Source: Paenibacillus sp. DCT19 (lineage in GTDB: Bacteria; Bacillota; Bacilli; Paenibacillales; Paenibacillaceae). Taken from it: a stretch of DNA of 64,000 nucleotides. The notes below the pieces were generated by a model that was given only the letters and a program-made list of their open reading frames with translations, was not told where the DNA came from and searched no databases. The translations under genes were made by a program, and so were the position numbers. Positions 57,558 to 64,000 of the stretch are shown piece by piece; the first letter of the stretch is position 1; each line of letters opens with the position of its first letter. Where the stretch lies: contig NZ_CP029639.1 of the NCBI RefSeq assembly GCF_003268635.1, forward strand, positions 4,847,501-4,911,500, in the 5' to 3' direction.

Positions 57558-57693
57558 GACTACTTCCTACACTATTGAAAGAATAAGCTTAAATATCGAG
57601 CACTTTAAACTTTTAAAAAAACTCGCTGTAACTCCGAAGGTCTTCTATCCCATTAATACAATAAATTTTCAAGGGCGGTCATATCACTCCCTT

Positions 57694-57746
57694 AATAAAA
57701 AAACACTGACGTTTATCTCCCGAAGGAGACAAATTCGTCAGTGTTT
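57694..57746 (-). terminator. Terminator of the MFS transporter gene
   Basis: AAACACTGACG and CGTCAGTGTTT bound a stem with inner TCTCC/GGAGA pairs; the minus strand continues TTTTTTTATTAAG. 45 bp past the MFS stop. Confidence 0.85.
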
Positions 57747-57790
57747 GAATCAATGTTCATTTACCTATTAAAATGCCATATCCCTGTGCA

Positions 57791-59047
57791 TCAAATGAGT
57801 TCCTGTCTTCTTTTCAAATAAACGTACAACACGATGCCAGACACCGCACAGATGACTGCACACAGTCCAATAAATCCATAGCCCGCCTGAAGTCCGCGCA
57901 GTAGACCTAGCTGCGTTGTCGCACCATACATTTGCTTCACGCCTTCAATGACCCAGCCGATTACATAGTTACCAATAACACTACCAACCCCCATTAGGGT
58001 GACAGTGAAGGTTATCGCGGTATCACTGCCATTCGGATAACGCTTGGCGATAAACGCCATAACGGTTGGATAGATCATCGCAATACCTGCGCCAGATACA
58101 GCGAACAGTACAGCCAGACGCTCTCCGCCCAAGATAGCCGCAAACGTACATATTGCCGAGAACGCCGAGAACACAATCAGGGACAATACGAATCCGATCC
58201 GGTCTGTCAGTGGTCCAAGCAACAAACGTCCCAGCGAGAAAGCAAGGAAGAACGCAGATAACAATCCAGAAGCTTTCACGGTGTCCCAGGTATAGGCTTT
58301 CTCCAGGAAGTTAACGAGCCAACCTCCAACCGCAAGTTCAGATACTACGCCAAAAGAAAGAATCATCACCATCAGCCAGATCGCTGGATCACGCGTTAAT
58401 GTCTTGAGAGAAGTCCGATCTTCGTGAGCAAGATCATCCCCTGGAAACTTGCTACGCAGTGCCGCAATAATCGGCAATAGACAGAGCGACAGCATCACCA
58501 GGTACATGCCGCGCCAATCCAGTTCGTGTCCAAACACCTTCAGGGACATCACTCCTGTTGCGAGCAACGGAGCAACCGTTGAACTCAATCCATAGAAGAA
58601 ATGAGATAAGTTCATCATCGTACCTGTGTTTTTCACAAAAATCCGTGCACCCAGAATCGCTAGTGCGATTTCAAGCATACCGTTTCCGATGTACATAAAG
58701 AAATAGGATGAGGCAAAGAGCGGATATGTATGCGACACATAAATAAACACACCCGAGAGGATCATGGAGGCAAACGAAATAATGCTTACCGCCTTAATGC
58801 CCCATTTGCGAACCAGTATAGCCGTGAACGAACAGGCGATCAGATACCCTAATGCGTTCAGGGACAACAACGTGCCGAGCTGTTTCTCATCGAGATTGAA
58901 GTCGAATTGAATGCGCGGAATGGCTGGTCCCTTAATATTTTCAGATATACCAAATACGATAAAGCCCAGAAAGATCGTTGCCAGTTGCATGGCGTATAGC
59001 TTGTTGAACTTTCTCTTACTCCCTTGGGTATCTACTTGCTGACTCAA
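57791..59047 (-). CDS. MFS transporter (FucP/sugar-symporter-like)
   Basis: 418 residues and 12 hydrophobic segments; N-terminal spans LATIFLGFIVFGISENIKGP and ALGYLIACSFTAILVRKWG, typical of FucP/YfkF-like sugar symporters. TTG 59047 with AGGAGG 8 bases upstream is chosen over the open ATG at 59095 without a site. It lies downstream of the ROK repressor on the same strand, with a palindromic element between them; probably controlled by it. Substrate unknown. Confidence 0.85.
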   Translation of the reverse strand: MSQQVDTQGSKRKFNKLYAMQLATIFLGFIVFGISENIKGPAIPRIQFDFNLDEKQLGTLLSLNALGYLIACSFTAILVRKWGIKAVSIISFASMILSGVFIYVSHTYPLFASSYFFMYIGNGMLEIALAILGARIFVKNTGTMMNLSHFFYGLSSTVAPLLATGVMSLKVFGHELDWRGMYLVMLSLCLLPIIAALRSKFPGDDLAHEDRTSLKTLTRDPAIWLMVMILSFGVVSELAVGGWLVNFLEKAYTWDTVKASGLLSAFFLAFSLGRLLLGPLTDRIGFVLSLIVFSAFSAICTFAAILGGERLAVLFAVSGAGIAMIYPTVMAFIAKRYPNGSDTAITFTVTLMGVGSVIGNYVIGWVIEGVKQMYGATTQLGLLRGLQAGYGFIGLCAVICAVSGIVLYVYLKRRQELI

Positions 59048-59080
59048 AATAAGTTCCTCCTGTAAGTTCAGAAAAAAATG

Positions 59081-59221
59081 ATTACACTTCACCACTGCGA
59101 TTGCAGTACCATCTTCCGGTCACTGTTATCCCCAGATTTTGCTGATCCCCTCCTAAAGGGGGAAAATCCGGTGATAAACGTGCTCTTCAGGTTGCTCCTG
59201 CACTCTCCGCTGTCGTGTAAA
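59081..59221 (-). repeat. Dispersed palindromic intergenic element, copy 3
   Basis: 141 bp, most diverged copy. On the minus strand it begins TTTACACGACAGCGGAGAG, has TATCACCGGATTTTCCCCC and AAAATCTGGGGATA in the middle and ends AGTGTAAT. It lies between the ROK repressor and the MFS gene. Compensating changes keep the stem paired (CCCCCTTT/AGGAGGGG), so the fold, not the letters, looks conserved. Confidence 0.75.
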
Positions 59222-59251
59222 AGCTTTGCTTAACTCATATAAAAGTAGTAC

Positions 59252-60288
59252 CTACCACTGCTTCTCGATGACCTGAATGCGGTAGGTCAAGCTCTCCAGT
59301 GTCACAGCCACCAGTCCAGTAACATATGCATGCCGCGTATCTTGCTGGATGATTAGCTCCGGCATGTGCTCCTGCGGAATCAAGTGATCCAGACAACCTT
59401 GTCTGAGATCATCCAGCATCGCTGGGTTCATCGTGTCTCCTGTGACCACAATCGTGGCAGGGTTGATGATCGCAATAATGGAAACTAACGTGCGGATTAC
59501 CAGTTCCTTCACCCCATCGGTTGTTTTCAACATGCGCAACTGTTCTTCACGAGACACACCAAAAGGCAGGAAGGACACCTCTCCCCGAAGTCTGTGTTCC
59601 CTGTCAGCGGACGACCGTCAATGATAAAACCTGCACCCGGAAAATGATTCTCTGGAAACGTCACGACCGCAAAATTCTTTTCTTCCTCAAATTGTTGCTG
59701 GTTATATAGCCCGTATACCGTCAAGTTCATGTCGTTGCCAATGACCACTTCTACATCTTCATATTGCTCCTTGAGTCTCTGCCCCAGCGGTTGGAACATT
59801 AGCTCCGGAACATCACAGAGACCAATCACGCCATTGTGTGCAACACCGGGTATACCAATACCAATCGCCTGTACGTTGTGGTGCTGTTCAATCAGCTTGG
59901 CAATCAGATCCTCAACCACCGCCACATTGATCTCGTCCAGCATGAGCGTCTGCTCATCCGACCGCTCTCCGTTCAGATTCGAATGCGTATGGGTAATCGA
60001 ATGGATACCGCCTTCCGTTCGAATAATGAGGCACAGCACACTCGCATAATCTGCATTGAATTGATATCGACTTGCGGGTCTTCCCCCGCTTGATTCATCC
60101 GGACCCAGATCCACAATCTCACCGGTCTGAAGCAACTCATTCAGGATCGTGCCGCATGTCGCCACGCTAAGTTTCGTTAAATTCGCGATGGAAGCCTTCG
60201 TACCCACACCGATCGTTCTGAGCGTATTCTTCACGAGTTCAACGTTAATCCGCTTTACCTGTTGGGTGTTGTGTGATGTTGGTAACAT
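59252..60288 (-). pseudogene. ROK-family transcriptional repressor, frameshifted
   Basis: About 346 residues once joined. An N-terminal winged helix (VELVKNTLRTIGVGTKASIA, NLTKLSVATCGTILNELLQTG) is followed by the ROK sugar-kinase-like domain (VQAIGIGIPGVAHNGVIGLC, VVIGNDMNLTVYGLYN). The first frame stops after NTDFGERC; one base added to CCCC 59583-59586 gives NTDFGGEVSFLPFG, the normal ROK sequence. It lacks the usual Cys-rich zinc motif. GGGAGG lies 12 bases before ATG 60288. Likely represses the MFS gene downstream. Confidence 0.83.
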
Positions 60289-60499
60289 CGTTAGATGTTC
60301 GCCTCCCTTCCTTCATTTCACATGATTCTAAAATGTTCAAACATTGTTTTTAAAAGTCTTTTAATAATTGACAGTGTAGGTGGATTAGTGAAGAAAGTCA
60401 ATGCTTTATTTGGAAACGAAAACGGTTTTGTTGGAAATGGGAAAGGACAGCTTAATGTCATCCTAAGATGAACTATACTGTCCCTCATTATAATTGTGG

Positions 60500-60769
60500 C
60501 TATGTAGACTGGCTCATGTGGTTTGCCAAGATGCTTTTCTTCAGCCTGACTTCAAATAACTTACGGTTCAGATCCTGTTCCATGTGATGGAGGTGATATG
60601 CTGCCTGCTTAACTGTATCCATGTGCAGCACTTTTGCACGCTTCGCGATGATGTCCATCGCGTCCAAGATCAGCTTGTTGCAGGTGACCAGTTGATTGAC
60701 GTAATCGTCTTCTAATTGGACGAGTTGAGCGTACTGTGAAGCGAGATCCTCACTGTTGGTACCTGTCAT
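60500..60769 (-). CDS. Small coiled-coil protein divergent from an XRE repressor
   Basis: 89 residues, nearly all helix, with heptad-like spacing (ASQYAQLVQLEDDYVNQLVT, CNKLILDAMDIIAKRAKVLH, LHHMEQDLNRKLFEVRLKKS). TAGGAG precedes ATG 60769. No family recognised. It shares its promoter with the XRE gene, whose operators lie between them, so it is probably regulated by it. Confidence 0.6.
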   Translation of the reverse strand: MTGTNSEDLASQYAQLVQLEDDYVNQLVTCNKLILDAMDIIAKRAKVLHMDTVKQAAYHLHHMEQDLNRKLFEVRLKKSILANHMSQST

Positions 60770-60787
60770 GTTACCACTCCTAAAATT

Positions 60788-60842
60788 GGTACGCATAAGA
60801 GTACCAGTTATACAAAAAGTATATGGTACGCTCATGCGTAAC
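60788..60842. promoter_or_regulatory. Two operator-like palindromes in the divergent XRE promoter
   Basis: GGTACGCATAAGAGTACC at 60788-60805 and GGTACGCTCATGCGTAAC at 60825-60842: the same site in opposite orientation (consensus GGTACnCTyATGCGTAmC), 37 bp apart, covering the space between the divergent genes. Both ribosome sites also read TTTTAGGAGTG in mirror image. Confidence 0.6.
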
Positions 60843-60877
60843 GTCAAGATCATATGGAAATTTTAGGAGTGATACTC

Positions 60878-61093
60878 ATGGCTAAAAAAGTCGTCGTCAA
60901 TATACATAAACTCACAGAGAAACATAACATCTCACTGCGAGAATTGGCACGCTTGTCTGATATTCGCCACGCTGCATTAAGTGAGCTACAGTCTGGGAAA
61001 CGAGAAAACATCAACTTTGCTCATATTGAGCGGATTGCAGAAGCATTGGGTATTGATGATATTAGGGAGATTATTGAGATCAAGGATCTCTAA
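60878..61093 (+). CDS. XRE/Cro-type helix-turn-helix repressor
   Basis: 71 residues, a single Cro/C1 domain: KHNISLRELARLSDIRHAAL then SELQSGKRENINFAHIERIA and EALGIDDIREIIEI. TAGGAG precedes ATG 60878; the frame is open to 60854. Small XRE repressors of this kind often guard phage- or toxin-related genes; here the divergent partner is a coiled-coil protein. Confidence 0.85.
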   Translation: MAKKVVVNIHKLTEKHNISLRELARLSDIRHAALSELQSGKRENINFAHIERIAEALGIDDIREIIEIKDL

Positions 61094-61170
61094 TACTTAA
61101 CATGTATCTTCCTATTCGATCTAGTTAATTGAAGACTCAAACTCCCTCAGTCAACCGATGGAATAATTAT

Positions 61171-62070
61171 TTATTTATCTTTTTCAGAAAAAATCATTGT
61201 TTCAAGGTTTCTTCCAGAGCTAAAATTCTCATCCAGTATTTTTTTAATTTTAGAATAAGAAAGATCCTTCAGATAGATTTCAGCGTAAAGATCCTCTAAC
61301 CACGAATATATTATTTTATTTGACCACTCTCTTGCAATAAGTAATAAAGATATAAAACCACCTATTAAATATAGAGCAATTAAAACAGTATTTTTGTAAT
61401 CGAAGAAAAAGTTACTAAACACGAAATAAAATAGATAATAAATTAAAATCAAAGTTGGAATTAAATTATAATACACTTGTATAAACGAGTATCTTTTAGC
61501 TTGCTTATCCAGTTGCTTTGGAATAGGTATCTTGTAATTCGTATAATTATTAATTAGAGGAATGAGACAATTTATTAAGGTCATGAAAGCTAATTTAATT
61601 ACTAGTATATTTGGAAATACCAATAACCAAAATTCGCGACTGAAAAACAGCATTATTACACTACTAGATACAAGCGATATTATCCATAGAATATTAAAGC
61701 TACATGTTATAATGTAAATTGGTTTCATATATTGACGCTCTAAATTATTTAATTCACCATAAATATTTTTCTCAACTTGCTTTCTTCTAAAAATTCGATT
61801 CAGTAAATCAAATCCCAATACAACAATATTCAAAAAAGCTGTACACGAAATCAGTAATACATAATATTTATCAAATGTAGGTCTAGAGTTCGGAATAAAG
61901 TTTATTAACCAAATTAAAGAGCCTGCCAGAAAGAAAATAAGAGTACTCATCTTGAAAGTTGAATTATTCATTTTACTTAGATATGAAGTCTTACATTCTT
62001 TTACAAATCCTATTAATTTATTTCTATCTTCTTCCAAAAAATACTCACCTTTTTCCTTTCTCATTTCCAA
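61171..62070 (-). CDS. Polytopic membrane protein next to a DEAH helicase
   Basis: 299 residues, about seven hydrophobic segments (MSTLIFFLAGSLIWLINFIP, YVLLISCTAFLNIVVLGFDL, IITCSFNILWIISLVSSSVI, FPNILVIKLAFMTLINCLIP, VYYNLIPTLILIYYLFYFVF, TVLIALYLIGGFISLLLIAR), charged ends, no catalytic motif. Very AT-rich like the helicase 48 bp upstream on the same strand, so they form one unit, probably horizontally acquired. Start ATG 62070 follows weak AAGGTG. Function unknown. Confidence 0.65.
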   Translation of the reverse strand: MEMRKEKGEYFLEEDRNKLIGFVKECKTSYLSKMNNSTFKMSTLIFFLAGSLIWLINFIPNSRPTFDKYYVLLISCTAFLNIVVLGFDLLNRIFRRKQVEKNIYGELNNLERQYMKPIYIITCSFNILWIISLVSSSVIMLFFSREFWLLVFPNILVIKLAFMTLINCLIPLINNYTNYKIPIPKQLDKQAKRYSFIQVYYNLIPTLILIYYLFYFVFSNFFFDYKNTVLIALYLIGGFISLLLIAREWSNKIIYSWLEDLYAEIYLKDLSYSKIKKILDENFSSGRNLETMIFSEKDK

Positions 62071-62117
62071 CTCACTTAGTTCATTTATTTTTTAAGTTAT
62101 CTCTCTATAATTAACAT

Positions 62118-64000
62118 CTATAGTAACATCATCGCTTCATCATATTCTGGTGTTCCATTGATTAATTGATTAATCAGTTTCTTCTTGTCAATTGAGATTA
62201 TCTTCCCGTCCTTAATATTAAATACATCCTTATAATTTTTCAGTAATGTTGAAGAAACATGACGAGAAAACCCCATATTTTGCAAATATATTGCCACTGT
62301 ATCCCTAGTCCCATACTCCAAAAAAATGTTCCAGTTTGTACCCGCTTTATTTTCACCAAGCACTGCTACCAAAAGTGCATGATAGTTATTGAAGTATTTC
62401 TCCAACTTATATCTCACAACATTTTCAATATCTGATATCAAGTTATTAATTATTTTATTAATATGTCGTTTACTTTTATCGTATGGTTCAAATATTGGAG
62501 TATTGTTCTCATAAAACATTAATTTTTTATTATTCGTTTCATAATAATACAATGCTGAACTAATCATCTCACTTAAACTTAGTCCATTAATCCATTGGTT
62601 AACTAAAAGGGCATAATATTTCAAAGAATTTTTGTTAGCTATATCGTTTTTACTTTCGTTCAATCCCCAATTGTATTTATCATGTAAAAGTTCTAAGGCA
62701 GCAATACAATTGTTGTAATTAATCTCACTTGGAAGTTGAATTTTTTCTTCATATGGTTGAGACCTAACTATAAATTCGTAGACGTTATTCTGTTGTCTAA
62801 CCATAATCGATTGATTATTGTTTAGCACTTCGAAGGGCACCGTTAGACCCTTTATACTCTCTTGAGCCTTAGAAAGTACATCCATTTGACCATCTTTGTA
62901 CAATTTGTTAATAACCGGACTTTTATATTCATCATTTTGTCCCAATGAATCAATGCTTATAATGTTGGCTATATATTTAAGTACTTCTTTTTCTGCTTCT
63001 GGAGAGTCAATTTGTTTTTCTGACAATAGCTGCTCTATATTCTTTTGATTCTTATCTAATTGATGAGTAACATTCACTTGCAAGTTGGTAGTTGATTCAC
63101 CATCTAAAACCTTTAAATTTTTCCAATCTTTATTTTCTTCCCTAATACAAAATACGTTACCAAATAACTCGTAATTTAACCTTCCAGCTCTACCAGCTAA
63201 ATTCCAAAAATCAATTTTTGACATAATGGCTTTATGTTTTTTATTATTTAAAATAAAGATATTCTTAGCTGGCAAATTCACCCCTTCTAACAACGTAGAG
63301 GTACAGAATAGATACTTTATCTTACCTTCCTTAAAGAGTTTCTCCACTTTATTTCTAATAACTTGTGGCAAATTTCCGAAATGAAATGCTACTCCAAATT
63401 CTAAACACTCAGCTAGATAATAATCGCTATGAATCATTTTTCTAATTTCCAAAATCAAATTATCCAATTGAGTATTCTTATTTTTCTCTGAATCTAAGGT
63501 GTTTTTTCTCAGATAATCGACGAAAGCTTTTGCTTTGTTAATTGTATTCTCAACTGAATTACAATAAATAACATTTGATGTTGATTTACCAATACAGTAA
63601 ATGATTTCGTTTGATGTAGAATATTTTTCAACAGATATATCTTCGAAATTGTATTTTGTACCATCATTATAGTAACTAACTCTCCCTAGTAGCAGATCAA
63701 CAAAGAAAAGATTCTGTGTGACAGGAGATTCTATTGTGCTAAAAGTCTTCCTACTAGATTTTTGAAACAATTCTAAAAAAGCTTCTGGATTTGAGACATT
63801 GGGCGAAGCAAAGTAAATTTTCAATTCTTTATATTTCTTTAAGCTTTTCTCTATTGATAAATACATTGTAATACTTCTGTAGTCTTTTTCAGCTGCTAGC
63901 TTATGTGCTTCATCTACAAACAAGTAATTTATAACGGGGTTTTCTTTGTTAGATATGTAGCTAAGTAGTCTTTCTGGTGTCATTACAAAAATGTATCGTT
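62118..64000 (-). CDS. DEAD/DEAH-box (Ski2-like) helicase, N-terminus outside the window
   Basis: The frame runs off the right edge, so the first part including Walker A is missing. Present: VMTPERLLSYI (motif Ib region), INYLFVDEAHKLAAE (DEAH box), KIYFASPNVSN (motif III, altered), NVIYCNSVENT (motif IV), FCTSTLLEGVNLPAKNIFIL (motif V) and FWNLAGRAGRLNYELFGNVF (motif VI). A C-terminal helical domain of about 300 residues follows. This Ski2-like architecture is shared by helicases of several defence systems, such as Hachiman HamB. Low GC and the downstream membrane gene mark an accessory island. Confidence 0.85.
   Translation of the reverse strand, partial: RYIFVMTPERLLSYISNKENPVINYLFVDEAHKLAAEKDYRSITMYLSIEKSLKKYKELKIYFASPNVSNPEAFLELFQKSSRKTFSTIESPVTQNLFFVDLLLGRVSYYNDGTKYNFEDISVEKYSTSNEIIYCIGKSTSNVIYCNSVENTINKAKAFVDYLRKNTLDSEKNKNTQLDNLILEIRKMIHSDYYLAECLEFGVAFHFGNLPQVIRNKVEKLFKEGKIKYLFCTSTLLEGVNLPAKNIFILNNKKHKAIMSKIDFWNLAGRAGRLNYELFGNVFCIREENKDWKNLKVLDGESTTNLQVNVTHQLDKNQKNIEQLLSEKQIDSPEAEKEVLKYIANIISIDSLGQNDEYKSPVINKLYKDGQMDVLSKAQESIKGLTVPFEVLNNNQSIMVRQQNNVYEFIVRSQPYEEKIQLPSEINYNNCIAALELLHDKYNWGLNESKNDIANKNSLKYYALLVNQWINGLSLSEMISSALYYYETNNKKLMFYENNTPIFEPYDKSKRHINKIINNLISDIENVVRYKLEKYFNNYHALLVAVLGENKAGTNWNIFLEYGTRDTVAIYLQNMGFSRHVSSTLLKNYKDVFNIKDGKIISIDKKKLINQLINGTPEYDEAMMLL

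Noticed and set aside
60416..60431. Palindrome ACGAAAACGGTTTTGT upstream of the ROK gene as a cre site
   Set aside because: Matches the catabolite element only partly; may be a ROK operator, but too weak to list.

Overview
The window looks like a chromosomal segment of a Paenibacillus-type member of the Bacillales. The evidence is strong AGGAGG ribosome sites with frequent GTG and TTG starts, a Bce/Yxd-type peptide-resistance module, many sugar-polymer genes with LacI and ROK regulators, and the KhtTU potassium/proton antiporter locus. No rRNA, tRNA or CRISPR array was found.

Layout. 1-3.3 kb: end of an oligopeptide ABC transporter, with a binding lipoprotein whose two sequence blocks appear in circularly permuted order. 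3.4-10 kb: housekeeping and stress genes (cyclase, quinone-reductase-like enzyme, alpha/beta hydrolase, khtTU with a GreA-like first gene). 10-20.7 kb: glutamate dehydrogenase, a beta-glucoside-type PTS permease, a sugar operon (GH140-like hydrolase, Gfo/Idh dehydrogenase, EutH-like carrier) with a divergent LacI regulator, a Cys-rich pentapeptide protein and meso-diaminopimelate dehydrogenase. 20.8-23.3 kb: a lipoprotein, small membrane proteins and exonuclease III.

23.6-35.3 kb is the main accessory island, all on the minus strand. Its operon encodes a VgrG/gpD-like spike, a pentapeptide-repeat protein, an imm11-like protein, an unknown 209-residue protein, a PAAR-like DUF4280 protein, and a second VgrG-like protein ending in a WHH-type HNH nuclease with its SUKH immunity gene. 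No sheath, tube or baseplate genes are visible. Downstream lies a graveyard of displaced toxin and immunity cassettes: the tail of another HNH toxin with its own SUKH gene, a scrap of toxin backbone, DUF6572-like and DUF4304-like genes, and a CdiA-type tRNase domain fused in frame to an internal IS110 transposase fragment, followed by a SitI3-like immunity gene.

35.9-47.5 kb: an acetyltransferase; a galactan-degradation locus (GH35 beta-galactosidase, GH30 galactanase, sugar ABC transporter, LacI regulator with three operator-like palindromes); a metallophosphoesterase and a HesB-like protein. 47.5-57.5 kb: chemoreceptor, a complete two-component/ABC peptide-resistance module with YxeA, small membrane or secreted proteins and a DUF2089 regulator. 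57.8-61.1 kb: MFS sugar transporter with ROK repressor, and a divergent XRE repressor pair. 61.2-64 kb: an AT-rich segment with a membrane protein and the C-terminal part of a DEAH helicase that runs off the right edge.

Two window-wide patterns matter to any reader. First, about fourteen sites in thirteen genes carry frameshifts, each repaired by adding one G or C, usually to a short G/C run; these look more like systematic sequence errors than true pseudogenes. Second, three copies of a 140-190 bp palindromic element are scattered between genes.
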